A stretch of 30,041 nt of DNA, taken from IMG/VR virus record IMGVR_UViG_3300036766_000685, positions 1-30,041 of that record; one strand, 5' to 3'. This DNA comes from a virus. This document shows, piece by piece, positions 22,547 to 30,041 of the stretch. The notes beneath the pieces are model-generated. The model had not been told where the DNA came from and searched no databases. It saw only the letters and a list, made by a program, of their open reading frames with translations. Position numbers and translations under genes: made by a program. The number at the start of each line of letters is the position of its first letter. The first letter of the stretch is position 1.

Positions 22547-22844
22547 ACAACGCCTGGCCTTCCTAGAGGCTGAGAATGAGGCACTACGGAACCGACTGCT
22601 CGAAATAGTCGGCTCTCCGGCTGTGTCCATTGCCCCAGCACCCGCGGATCCAGCGTCGCCCGAGACAACGGGCCCCAAGCAGCTCCACCGCCGACACTTC
22701 CGGACCGCGCATCACATGAAAAACTTTCTGCAGAACAAAAATGCCATCGTTGCCACCGCCTCGCGCCTCGAACTCGCGGAACGCGACCGCGAACGGGAAC
22801 GGCGCCGCGCGGAGATTGACGCGGAGGACAGCCGTGCAAGTTAG
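22509..22844 (+). CDS. Hypothetical coiled-coil protein
   Basis: I chose ATG 22509 (111 aa) over the upstream TTG/ATG starts because it begins just before a leucine-zipper-like helix (LEQRLAFLEAENEALRNRLL, residues about 12-31). A Pro/Ala/Ser linker follows, then a highly charged Arg/Glu helix at the C-terminus (RDRERERRRAEIDAE). It is probably a small oligomeric head-assembly protein; the exact role is unknown. It shares its 3' end with the next gene by 11 bases. Confidence 0.65.
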   Translation: MIWPISSYRHHLEQRLAFLEAENEALRNRLLEIVGSPAVSIAPAPADPASPETTGPKQLHRRHFRTAHHMKNFLQNKNAIVATASRLELAERDRERERRRAEIDAEDSRAS

Positions 22845-23127
22845 TCGCCGATCGTTCTTTGCCTGGCTTCTCGCTCTGCCGATAGTTTCAAAAGTTGTCC
22901 ATTCAGACCCAATCGATAAGCAATTAGCACAAGACTTAATCGGTCCGATCTCTCAGTTTTTGACTGGCGATCTGGATAGGAACGTCGGTTTGGTGTCGGC
23001 CGCGCACAGAGAGAGAATGAGAGAGATGTTCGAGCGCGACCAAGATTTTTTTGAGAAATTGACGAGACGTGGAGCATTGGAGATTGACAAAGAGATTCAC
23101 GCGGAGGAACGCAATGCAGCGAGCTGA
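22834..23127 (+). CDS. Small protein with Tat-like or membrane N-terminus and a portal-like segment
   Basis: GTG 22834 has GGAGGA five bases upstream and is the best start (97 aa). The N-terminus SRRSFFAWLLALPIVSK has the twin-arginine pattern followed by a hydrophobic stretch, so it may be exported or membrane-anchored. Residues about 30-45 (QDLIGPISQFLTGDL) resemble the portal protein segment around base 25503, QDLMGPTAQFLTGAL, 11 of 15 identical. The rest is charged and helical. A Tat signal in a phage head operon is unexpected. Role unknown. Confidence 0.65.
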   Translation: MQVSRRSFFAWLLALPIVSKVVHSDPIDKQLAQDLIGPISQFLTGDLDRNVGLVSAAHRERMREMFERDQDFFEKLTRRGALEIDKEIHAEERNAAS

Positions 23128-23341
23128 TGAACCAAAGTTTACAGACGTCGACTCTTCTTGGATTAAGAAGTACCACTATGACGGGTCAGCCAACTTGATT
23201 ACTCTTGAAACCGCGAGTGGCCGCCGATTTCATGTTGAGGATTTCAGTTCGGATTCTTACAAGGCTTTCTTGGCTTCCAAGAGCAAAGGGAAGCATTTTA
23301 ACGACGTGATTCGGAAAAATCACAAAGTGCGAAATGCCTGA
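23114..23341 (+). CDS. KTSC domain protein
   Basis: ATG 23114 has GGAGGA five bases upstream; this start gives 75 aa, about the size of a single KTSC domain. The conserved order is visible: SSWIKKYHYDG, then LITLETASGRRFHVEDF, SYKAFLASKSKGKHFNDVIR. KTSC domains are found in phage and bacterial proteins, sometimes attached to RNA- or DNA-associated proteins; the biochemical role is poorly known. It overlaps the previous gene by 14 bases and the next by 8. Confidence 0.85.
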   Translation: MQRADEPKFTDVDSSWIKKYHYDGSANLITLETASGRRFHVEDFSSDSYKAFLASKSKGKHFNDVIRKNHKVRNA

Positions 23342-23513
23342 GAGTCAAGCCCAGGTCCGCCTGGCGCACGCCGTCGCCGAGGGCGGAGCGCGATCGGCAA
23401 TGCCTCCCAAGGTCGCCCGGGAGATCATCGAGAAGATGCACGGCCGCAAGATGGGCTCGTTACCAGAGAAAGCGGCGACGCGAAAAAGGAAACGCGGCCT
23501 GTTCGGCCGCTAG
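23334..23513 (+). CDS. Small conserved phage protein ending in KRGLFGR
   Basis: This frame gives 59 aa from ATG 23334, overlapping the KTSC stop. The sequence SQAQVRLAHAVAEGG, KVAREIIEKMHGRKMGSLPEK follows a pattern I know from small phage proteins (a Q-R-x-AVAEG core followed by a Gly/Lys-rich end). The C-terminus is KRKRGLFGR, the same tail as the next small protein. Position before the portal gene suggests head assembly, but no role is established. Confidence 0.75.
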   Translation: MPESQAQVRLAHAVAEGGARSAMPPKVAREIIEKMHGRKMGSLPEKAATRKRKRGLFGR

Positions 23514-23641
23514 ATACAACCCCGAGAAGGGGGCCGGCGACCGAAGCCCCTCCGCATATGAACACCGGGCCCGAAAGTCGGATATAGGGCCCGTAAATCC
23601 TGCCACGCTGTAACTCCTGCCACGAAACCGAAGGGGGCTGT

Positions 23642-23815
23642 ATGTCTCACTCTCCAGGTGAAGCAGGATTCAAACCACGACGACAGAAACGTCTCCCCTC
23701 GATGACAGGAGAAGTCAAGGCCATGCGCCCGCCTCGTGTGCCTCCAGACTACACGGGAGGCTTTGCCGCGGCTGAGAAGCCAAAGAAGCGCGGTTTGTTC
23801 GGGAGATCAAAGTAA
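23642..23815 (+). CDS. Small basic protein ending in KKRGLFGRSK
   Basis: ATG 23642 has AGGGGG four bases upstream; the stop abuts the portal ATG. The 57-aa product is very basic and Pro-rich in the middle, with no secondary-structure pattern of note, and it shares the KRGLFGR tail with the preceding small protein. The 128-base gap before it (23514-23641) holds short GC-rich repeats and no gene. A role as a portal partner is possible and untested. Confidence 0.65.
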   Translation: MSHSPGEAGFKPRRQKRLPSMTGEVKAMRPPRVPPDYTGGFAAAEKPKKRGLFGRSK

Positions 23816-26314
23816 ATGTGGCCCTTTGGATCGAAGCCTATGGGCGCCGAGGGACAGGCCAGGACGCCGGACATGAATTCGGAAAGTCAGGAAGCCCCGA
23901 AAGCGCCCCCGCCCTTGCCCGGGACTGTAGCTCCGGATGAAACCCCAAAGCCAAAGTCAGACGGCGCCTCAACCGCACAAAGCTTTGGCCTGAACAATCG
24001 GGATCTGCCCGAGAAGCTTCAACAAGCTCTCCGCCGGCTCAAAAACGATTACAAGTCCGAAAGCATCGCGACCCGTCTGCAGGAAGTTAAGCGCGTGGTG
24101 CAGGCGCGCAACTTCTGGAAGGGCCTGCAAGACCTGGTTTGGAGCGAAACAGAAGGCGGCTGGCGCCTCCCGTTCGAACAGAGCTGGCCCGAGAACATCA
24201 GCGAGGAAGAGTACCCACGCTATGCCTTTGTGACGAATTTTTATCAGGCGTTCGGTCTTTCGATTATCGCCGTGCTCTCCCAATCAATCCCGCGCACCCG
24301 CCTCATGCCGAGCAATGCTCAGGATCCGAAAGACATCGCGACGGCGACCGCATCCAGCGATATCGTGAAGCTTGTCGAGCGGAATAACGACGCGCAAACC
24401 CTGCTCACCGAGATCGCCTTCATCTACTGGACAGATGGGAAGGTCGGAACCTACACGAGATTCGTCGTCGATGGTCAAAAGTACGGTTTCGATGAGTCGC
24501 CTCAGTACGCCGACACTCCGGACACCGTGAACTTAGGCCAATCGATGTACCACTGTATGGACTGCGGACAGGACACGCCGGCCGATGAGCTGGGCCCGCA
24601 GGAACAGCAGGAAGCCCCGGGCCAAGAGCTGGACGCCGAGGGTCAGCCTGGCGAAATGGAAGGAATGAAGTGCCCGAACTGTCAGGCGCCGATGGGGCCC
24701 GAGAACCTCGTCGCGGCTCCCGTGACTCAGATTCCTAGACAGATCGGAACAACCAGGATCCCCCGCGGCCAGGAGCGCATCGATGTCGTCGGATCCCTCG
24801 AACTCAAGACCCCTGTTTGGGCGCACTCTCAGGACGACTTTCCTTACCTGATCTGGGTGACAGAAGTTCACCGGGCAAAACTGCGCGCGATCTATCCGTG
24901 GGTGGCAAAGAAACTACAACAGGGGGCATCCTCTGGAGAACAAGGGAGCGATACCTATGAGCGACAGGCGCGGATCCGCATGGCGACCACCGGCGCCGAC
25001 GACGGAAACACACCGCGCACGGGAGGGATGCCAGGCCAGAACCTTGACACCTATGAACGGATTTGGCTTCGCACCTGGTCTTTCTACAATCTCGATGACG
25101 AGGCAACACGCGATGAGCTGCTCGCAGCTTTCCCGGACGGGGCAATGTGCGCCTTCGTTGGAGATACCTACTGCGAATCCCGGAATGAGAACCTTGACGA
25201 TCATTGGGTCGTCAGCCACGCGCTACCCGGGAACGGCCAGGACCGACCCGCGATCGGCGGTTCGCTCATCAGCGTTCAAGAGCGTTACAACACGACCGAG
25301 GATCTCAAACTCGAAAACATCGAATACGGGATCCCGGAGACGTATGCCGATCCGAAGGCGGTTGACTTCGAAGCCAGAGGCTCAACGGCGAGCGAGCCAG
25401 GCGCCATGTATCCGGCCAAGAGGCGGCCAGGCGAGGCTCTGTCAAATTCATTCTTCCAGACTGCCCCTTCGCAGCTCCCCGCCGGCGTCGAGCAATTCGG
25501 CCAAGACCTGATGGGACCCACAGCACAGTTTTTGACGGGCGCTCTGCCGGCTCTCTTCGGCGGAGATATGGCAAACGTCGATACGGCTAGCGGTTATAAC
25601 CTCGCGAAAAATCAAGCGATGGGGAGAATAGGCGTCGTCTATCGCAGCCTAAAGCGGTTGTGGGCGTACACGATGATGAACGCCGTGGAATGTTTCCGGG
25701 CGAACAGGAACGATGACACCATCGTCTCGATGATCGGAGAGGGCGGCCAGTTCGAGGCTAAGGCAATTCGGACGGCAGCTCTTAAAGGGTCAATCGAAGT
25801 TTACGAAGAAACCGATGAACAATTTCCGACCCTGCAAACCGAACAGAGAGGCATCCTCGATCGGATGATGCAGAGCGAGGATGCAGAGATCCAGCGCATC
25901 CTGGGAGATCCCGAGAATGTCTCCCTGATTAAGCGCCTGAGCGGGTTGACTGATTTGGTCATTCCGGAAGAAGTCGCCAGAAACAAGCAGCATCGGGAAA
26001 TAACCGAAATGGAGAACAGCGCCCCAACTCAGGGGATGCTTCCGAACGGTCAGCAGACTGTCGAGTCCAGCGTTCCGATTGACATGGTTGTGGATGACCA
26101 TGTAACCGAGGCCGCGACCTGCCGGCGCTGGTTGATGTCAGAGAACGGACAGAGCGCGAAGGTGTCGAATCCTCCCTGGTACGCAAATGTTCGGGCCCAC
26201 ATGATGGCCCACGAGGCCGCCGGCGCGCAGCAAACCGCATCTTCTTTCCCGACACAAACACCGGCCGGGCCCCCGGAAGGCCAATCTTCTCAACCTACAG
26301 GAGAATCTCAATGA
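23816..26314 (+). CDS. Portal protein with inserted Cys4 zinc site
   Basis: The 832-aa protein follows terminase and head-accessory genes and has portal features: a Pro-rich start, an N-terminal helical domain (RNFWKGLQDLVWSETEGGW), a FYQAFGLSIIAVLSQ segment, and a long helical C-terminal part with NLAKNQAMGRIGVVYRSLKRLW. Its length matches the large portals of podovirus-like phages. A likely zinc site is built from Cys247, Cys250, Cys286 and Cys289, separated by an acidic Gln/Glu-rich loop. The portal forms the dodecameric DNA gate. The family call is by layout and context, so an alternative head protein is not fully excluded. Confidence 0.82.
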   Translation: MWPFGSKPMGAEGQARTPDMNSESQEAPKAPPPLPGTVAPDETPKPKSDGASTAQSFGLNNRDLPEKLQQALRRLKNDYKSESIATRLQEVKRVVQARNFWKGLQDLVWSETEGGWRLPFEQSWPENISEEEYPRYAFVTNFYQAFGLSIIAVLSQSIPRTRLMPSNAQDPKDIATATASSDIVKLVERNNDAQTLLTEIAFIYWTDGKVGTYTRFVVDGQKYGFDESPQYADTPDTVNLGQSMYHCMDCGQDTPADELGPQEQQEAPGQELDAEGQPGEMEGMKCPNCQAPMGPENLVAAPVTQIPRQIGTTRIPRGQERIDVVGSLELKTPVWAHSQDDFPYLIWVTEVHRAKLRAIYPWVAKKLQQGASSGEQGSDTYERQARIRMATTGADDGNTPRTGGMPGQNLDTYERIWLRTWSFYNLDDEATRDELLAAFPDGAMCAFVGDTYCESRNENLDDHWVVSHALPGNGQDRPAIGGSLISVQERYNTTEDLKLENIEYGIPETYADPKAVDFEARGSTASEPGAMYPAKRRPGEALSNSFFQTAPSQLPAGVEQFGQDLMGPTAQFLTGALPALFGGDMANVDTASGYNLAKNQAMGRIGVVYRSLKRLWAYTMMNAVECFRANRNDDTIVSMIGEGGQFEAKAIRTAALKGSIEVYEETDEQFPTLQTEQRGILDRMMQSEDAEIQRILGDPENVSLIKRLSGLTDLVIPEEVARNKQHREITEMENSAPTQGMLPNGQQTVESSVPIDMVVDDHVTEAATCRRWLMSENGQSAKVSNPPWYANVRAHMMAHEAAGAQQTASSFPTQTPAGPPEGQSSQPTGESQ

Positions 26315-26886
26315 TTCACTCACTCAGAAACCAAATTGCCGCTTCTCTACTGACAGCGACGACCGAAGAGAGCGGCGACGCCTTCGGACCCCCGGGTGTC
26401 TGCATCCCCGGACAGAACACTGTTATCAGCCTCCAGGCCCGTCTCGATCCAGGCATCACCGTCGCCAACATGGACTATGAGGTCGATCTCGATGCGTCTG
26501 GAGATTACGACGTCATGGATTCGATTGACCTGGTTGCAAACCCTTTCAACCGTCTCCAGATCCCGGGCACCGGCCTGCACAGGTTGACGATCAGTTCCTA
26601 CACCGGAAACGACGCGACCAAGACGATTGACACGGTTGTCAACTCCGGAGCTGTGAGAGCTGCCAATGTGGTAACGATCAAATGCACCGCGGCGCACGGT
26701 TTCGTTGTGGGGCAAACCGTCGTCATCGCCGGCGTGACAAATACGTCATTCAACGGAAGCTTTGTCATCGCGACTCAGAACGGAGATAAAGAGTTCACCT
26801 ATGCTCAGACCGGAGCTGGAGCCACAAGCGGATCCGGGACCGCTAAAGTCGCGACCAGCCTGGAAGTGATCGGGGTCATCCAATGA
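26311..26886 (+). CDS. Putative virion structural protein with Ig-like repeat domain
   Basis: ATG 26311 overlaps the portal stop by 4 bases. The 191-aa protein is beta-rich. The C-terminal half ([52 protein letters not shown]) matches a repeat unit common in phage head-decoration, tail and baseplate proteins. The N-terminal half holds two Val/Ile strands typical of a jelly-roll or Ig-like fold. No signal peptide. It could be a head decoration or tail protein. Confidence 0.72.
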   Translation: MIHSLRNQIAASLLTATTEESGDAFGPPGVCIPGQNTVISLQARLDPGITVANMDYEVDLDASGDYDVMDSIDLVANPFNRLQIPGTGLHRLTISSYTGNDATKTIDTVVNSGAVRAANVVTIKCTAAHGFVVGQTVVIAGVTNTSFNGSFVIATQNGDKEFTYAQTGAGATSGSGTAKVATSLEVIGVIQ

Positions 26887-27782
26887 GTGTAAAAATGCAA
26901 AAGCTACTCATCTCTGTTGTCGCGTTCACCTTGTTTCTTTCGGGGATGTTCGGGCAGACTGTCAGCACGGCGAAGTTCATAAAGGCCGGCCCCACCCTTC
27001 CCAACATCTGCGACCCAGGAAAGGGCGAAGTCTTTCGGAAGACCTCGACCAGCCCTCCGCAGTTGTACGCTTGCAACTCGAAAACAGCGGCCTACCCGAC
27101 AAACTGGACCCAGCTTGGAGTAACCGGCGCTGCGGGAGCGACTGGAGCCACCGGCCCGAGTGGATCTAACGGAGCTGCCGGCGCAACAGGAGCCACCGGA
27201 TCGACCGGCCCCACGGGTCCAACCGGCCCGACCGGCCCCACTGGCCCGAGTGGATCTGACGGAGCTGCGGGAGCGACAGGGGCCACAGGCTCAACTGGAC
27301 CGACCGGCCCCACTGGACCGACCGGCTCCACTGGAGCGGTAGCCGCCTGGACCACGGTATTTAAGACGGCAGATGAGACGATCGCCAGCGATCAAGTATT
27401 GTCGGCAGACAACACGCTCACATTCTCAATGTCGGCAAGCACAACTTACGCGATTCGGGGCTTTGTTCATTACTCGACAGGATCGATTCCGGATTTCCAA
27501 TATCAGTTCACTGGACCCGCGTCTCCGACAATTATAACCGGGGCCTTGTACGAAGCGGTCCCTTCGGGATCACCGGGCTTCATCACAGTGCAATCGGCAT
27601 ATCCATCAGCCAGATCTATGATCTCAAGCTCTGGAACTATCGGAGTGATTCGCTTTAACTACATCATCCAAAACGGAGCCAATGCTGGAACGTTCGCCTT
27701 CCAGTGGGCTCAGAACACAAGCACGGCGAGTAATACGACCGTGTTAGGCGGGAGTTACATCGAGTATGCGGTGGTTCAATGA
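26883..27782 (+). CDS. Collagen-like fibre protein with signal peptide, paralog A
   Basis: The 299-aa protein has a basic start and hydrophobic stretch ([18 protein letters not shown]) resembling a Sec signal. A Cys-containing N-terminal domain follows ([30 protein letters not shown]), then about 24 Gly-X-Y triplets at residues 82-153, and a C-terminal beta domain ending [16 protein letters not shown]. Collagen-like tracts form triple-helical fibres; the C-terminal part looks like a trimerising head. It is a paralog of the next gene. The apparent signal is odd for a virion protein assembled in the cytoplasm. Confidence 0.82.
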   Translation: MSVKMQKLLISVVAFTLFLSGMFGQTVSTAKFIKAGPTLPNICDPGKGEVFRKTSTSPPQLYACNSKTAAYPTNWTQLGVTGAAGATGATGPSGSNGAAGATGATGSTGPTGPTGPTGPTGPSGSDGAAGATGATGSTGPTGPTGPTGSTGAVAAWTTVFKTADETIASDQVLSADNTLTFSMSASTTYAIRGFVHYSTGSIPDFQYQFTGPASPTIITGALYEAVPSGSPGFITVQSAYPSARSMISSSGTIGVIRFNYIIQNGANAGTFAFQWAQNTSTASNTTVLGGSYIEYAVVQ

Positions 27783-28648
27783 AAAAACTGCTCTTACTAC
27801 TGATTTTGACGGCTTCAGTTGCGCTCGGTCAAGATGAGATTTTTCGATATGTTACTCCTGGGTTCACTTTGCCGACAAAGTGTGATCCTAACGCCGGGCA
27901 GGTCTTTCGAAAAACTGGCACGAATCCAGCGGAGCTTTACCTGTGCAATTCAGCGTCGGCGGCCTATCCGACAAACTGGACGAAGCATCTTGGTTTAGCC
28001 GGCGCTACGGGACCGACCGGCGCCACCGGGCCAAGTGGATCTAATGGAGCTGCGGGAGCTACTGGCGCCACGGGGGCGACGGGCCCAACCGGGGCCACGG
28101 GGCCAACTGGACCCTCCGGCCCGGATGGAGCGACAGGCGCAACTGGAGCGAGCCCGACAGGCCCGACAGGGCCCACGGGTGCCACGGGGCCGACTGGGGC
28201 CACGGGTAATGCCGGCGCTTGGACAATCATCAACAAAACCGCCAATGAATCAGTGCAAAACAATACCATCCAGGATGACGACACACTCCAACTGTCCGTC
28301 TCGGCCAACAAGACCTATGTCATTCGGATGCACGTCCATTATTCCACCGATGCAACAGCAGATTTTCAGTACAGTTTAGCCTTTCCGAGTGCTCCCACGG
28401 TTCTGACAATCGTCGAAGAAACTGGCCCACCTGGGGGTACTGTTGGGTTTCACTTCTGGCAGGCCGCAGTTTCTGGACAACCAATACCTGGATCAGTTTC
28501 TGCAACCGGATGGATGGAAGACATCATCGTTCTGCAGAACGGAGCCAATGCGGGGACATTCAAGTTTCGGTGGGCGCAGAACACCACACAGGCGATCAAC
28601 ACGACCGTGCTCAAAGGCAGTTTTATCGAATGGAAACAAGTCAACTGA
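27779..28648 (+). CDS. Collagen-like fibre protein with signal peptide, paralog B
   Basis: The 289-aa protein overlaps the previous stop by 4 bases and repeats its layout: signal-like [15 protein letters not shown], a [24 protein letters not shown] domain, Gly-X-Y repeats at about residues 72-146 with one break in phase (GASPTGPTG), and the same C-terminal domain ([12 protein letters not shown] and [14 protein letters not shown]). The two arose by duplication and have diverged. Probably a second fibre or decoration subunit. Confidence 0.82.
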   Translation: MKKLLLLLILTASVALGQDEIFRYVTPGFTLPTKCDPNAGQVFRKTGTNPAELYLCNSASAAYPTNWTKHLGLAGATGPTGATGPSGSNGAAGATGATGATGPTGATGPTGPSGPDGATGATGASPTGPTGPTGATGPTGATGNAGAWTIINKTANESVQNNTIQDDDTLQLSVSANKTYVIRMHVHYSTDATADFQYSLAFPSAPTVLTIVEETGPPGGTVGFHFWQAAVSGQPIPGSVSATGWMEDIIVLQNGANAGTFKFRWAQNTTQAINTTVLKGSFIEWKQVN

Positions 28649-28649
28649 C

Positions 28650-28898
28650 ATGGAAGAACGCAACACAATCGCCGCAACGAGAATCGCTATCGCGATGACA
28701 AAACGAGGTTTACATCCATTGGCAGCTCCACGAGGTTTGACTGTTCCCAAGGGAAATTACGTTTCAAGCTGGGCCCTTCCCCCTGGCTCAGTGGTTGAAC
28801 TGGAAGGATCCGGGACTCAGTATGGTGTCGGCCTCGATGGATCTCTCCGATCGAAGAAACGGGCCCTCAAGCGGCTTCGAGCACAAGGCAAGATATAG
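28650..28898 (+). CDS. Small hypothetical protein
   Basis: ATG 28650 gives 82 aa and follows the previous stop by one base. The longer frame starting at 28443 runs over the collagen-like gene and is not likely. The product is beta-rich in the middle (GLTVPKGNYVSSWALPPGSVVELEG) and ends in a basic KKRALKRLRAQGK tail. It could be a small head or fibre accessory protein; no family is recognised. Confidence 0.6.
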   Translation: MEERNTIAATRIAIAMTKRGLHPLAAPRGLTVPKGNYVSSWALPPGSVVELEGSGTQYGVGLDGSLRSKKRALKRLRAQGKI

Positions 28899-28900
28899 AC

Positions 28901-28973
28901 GTGCGCGCTCCGGCGCACCGGCCGCCGACAAACCTTTGGGCCCAGCCCCCAGGGGGTCGTTTTTCGGCGGCCG
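28901..28973 (+). terminator. Hairpins after the fibre genes, possible terminator
   Basis: GTGCGC/GCGCAC (28901-28918) is followed by a 10-bp inverted repeat CGGCCGCCGA/TCGGCGGCCG (28919-28928 and 28964-28973) with an inner CCCCC/GGGGG. No long T run follows, so termination would be inefficient or structural. These, the promoter and the leader hairpin fill the 300-base gap 28899-29198; I see no gene there. Confidence 0.5.
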
Positions 28974-28995
28974 TAACCTTCCAAAAATAAATCGT

Positions 28996-29026
28996 TTGAC
29001 ACGAGTGACACCTTTTGCGCTATTCT
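28996..29026 (+). promoter_or_regulatory. Strong sigma70-like promoter for the scaffold/head operon
   Basis: Perfect -35 TTGACA (28996-29001) and TATTCT (29021-29026) with a 19-base spacer (18 if CTATTC is used), in an AT-rich local context. The transcript would begin near 29033 and carry the leader hairpin. Confidence 0.55.
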
Positions 29027-29049
29027 TTGCCCAGGACGAAACTCCTAAC

Positions 29050-29131
29050 GGTAGCTGCCAGCGGTTCAGGAGAGAAAAATTGTTTAGTGTGGCAGCTACC
29101 CGATTCTTTCAATCCCCACCCGTTGGCAGCT
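29050..29131 (+). promoter_or_regulatory. Structured leader with alternative base pairing
   Basis: GGTAGCTGCCA (29050-29060) pairs perfectly with TGGCAGCTACC (29090-29100, 11 bp, 29-base loop). The inner 8 bases AGCTGCCA can instead pair with TGGCAGCT at 29124-29131. Two exclusive structures in a 5' leader before an abundant head gene suggest control of translation or message stability. No known riboswitch is recognised. Confidence 0.5.
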
Positions 29132-29198
29132 CATTCCCCGGTCTTTGCAGGGAAACGAACACCCTGAACACAATTCGGAAAGACCGCCAAGGGGCAAA

Positions 29199-30041
29199 AT
29201 GCACGTCGTAATTCCCTCGCTATCAGACGCGAGCGTCCTGTTTTGGTTAGCAAGTCTCCTTCTCGGAGCCGTAGCCTCATCGGTTGCGGCGCCTGCGGCG
29301 AGTGCGGCCGCACCATCAGACGGAGGGGGAGCCCCCGCGCAGTCTTCGGAGTCGCCATCCGGAGATCCCTCGCAACTCTCAGACGATCAGATCCTCGACT
29401 CGACCGATGCCGAGCTGGGTCTGGATGATTCGCCACAGCCTGGGGCGCCGGCGCAAGCCGGGAAGCAGGCCGGAGAGGAAGCAGCACCCGCGAAAGCGGA
29501 CGGAAAGGATGTCGCTCCAGAAGAGATTAACCAGGCGGGCCCCGTACCCGATGACATCAAGGCGCTGTTTGCGACGCCCGGTGTCGGTCCGAAGGTTCGG
29601 GACATGTACTTTCGCTTGCAGGCATACCAGGAAGTTATGCCCTCGGTTGCCGAAGCCCGGAAAATGCAAGAGCTATTTCCGGAAGGCGTGAAGTCCGTCG
29701 AGCAGACAATGGAGCAGCTCTCGAATTTCGAGAACTTCGATCAACACTTTTACCAGGCAGCAGACGACCCAAACTCAGCGGCGACCTTTGTTTCGCTGAT
29801 GCACGAGTCAGACCCCGATCACTTCCGAGCCGTTAGTAATCAATGGGCGGGAGTGTGGGCGGATAAGGATCCCGAAGGTTATGCCAATTTTTGGGAGACG
29901 ATGGTCCGCAACTGGCTCGATGCTTCCTACGAACAGGCGGAGCGCCTCGGAGACGAAAACTGGATCAATTCGATTGACACGATGACCAGGCGGCAGTTCA
30001 GGCAGGAATATGAGCCTGGCGCCGGCAAGAATCGCGATCGG
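29199..30041 (+). CDS. Scaffold-like protein, 3'-truncated by window edge
   Basis: ATG 29199 opens a frame of 281 codons to the window end without a stop. A purine-rich site (AAGGGGC) is four bases upstream. After a hydrophobic, Ala-rich start the protein is acidic and low complexity (residues about 40-110), then helical with KALFATPGVGPKVRDMYFRLQAYQEVMPSVAEARK, a pattern I associate with phage capsid scaffold or core proteins encoded just upstream of the major capsid gene. The capsid gene itself is not in the window. Scaffolds direct prohead assembly and are removed later. Confidence 0.75.
   Translation, partial: MHVVIPSLSDASVLFWLASLLLGAVASSVAAPAASAAAPSDGGGAPAQSSESPSGDPSQLSDDQILDSTDAELGLDDSPQPGAPAQAGKQAGEEAAPAKADGKDVAPEEINQAGPVPDDIKALFATPGVGPKVRDMYFRLQAYQEVMPSVAEARKMQELFPEGVKSVEQTMEQLSNFENFDQHFYQAADDPNSAATFVSLMHESDPDHFRAVSNQWAGVWADKDPEGYANFWETMVRNWLDASYEQAERLGDENWINSIDTMTRRQFRQEYEPGAGKNRDR

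Noticed and set aside
27092-27355. 87-aa minus ORF rich in Val-Ala-Pro
   Set aside because: Antisense of Gly-X-Y codons.
28443-28649. N-terminal extension of the 82-aa ORF
   Set aside because: It runs through the collagen-like gene in another frame; ATG 28650 fits gene spacing.

Overview
The window reads as about 30 kb of a tailed double-stranded DNA bacteriophage genome (Caudoviricetes) or prophage, probably from an uncultured, fairly GC-rich bacterial host. The basis is a recognisable terminase large subunit, a terminase small subunit, a portal-like protein, a scaffold-like protein, a peptidase M15 endolysin in a lysis cassette and a giant 'polyvalent' virion protein. Genes are short and tightly packed, with many 4-nt ATGA overlaps. 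I saw no tRNA, rRNA, CRISPR array, integrase or transposase. The host cannot be named from the sequence. Both window ends cut through genes: the first ORF is open at base 1, and the last (29199 onward) runs off the 3' end.

Layout. (1) 1-8574: late virion genes, namely a Pro/Gly-rich protein, a coiled-coil protein and a 2274-aa protein with a HELGH metallopeptidase motif. (2) 8571-10366: lysis cassette of overlapping genes (membrane/coiled-coil protein, M15 peptidase, holin-like protein, lipoprotein, small soluble protein). (3) 10317-13720: early/replication region. A ribbon-helix-helix regulator on the minus strand faces a plus-strand operon (two Cys-rich proteins, a possible recombination protein, a DnaA domain IV-like protein). 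The intergenic region carries repeated GTATTACG boxes inside both divergent promoters. An AT-rich tract with DnaA-box-like sites and two tandem 13-mers follows the DnaA-like gene and is a candidate replication origin. (4) 13798-19360: accessory island with two minus-strand genes, three copies of an exact 55/89-bp repeat, a tandem-repeat beta-solenoid-type protein, a PD-(D/E)XK nuclease, and a 292-aa orphan gene bounded by two identical 40-bp terminators. (5) 19364-30041: packaging and head genes. These are TerS, an ORF carrying a copied piece of TerL, TerL, several small proteins (one KTSC), portal, a putative structural protein, two paralogous collagen-like proteins with signal peptides, and a scaffold-like protein behind a strong promoter and a structured leader.

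Most unusual points: (a) the exact repeat, where removing the copy at 15726/15732-15786 restores one continuous reading frame, so it behaves like a small inserted element; (b) the GTATTACG boxes, apparently a small regulon including terS; (c) the candidate DnaA-type origin; (d) small ORFs upstream of TerL and portal that carry fragments of those proteins; (e) a leader hairpin with two alternative partners. Database identity was not checked; family names come from recognising motifs.
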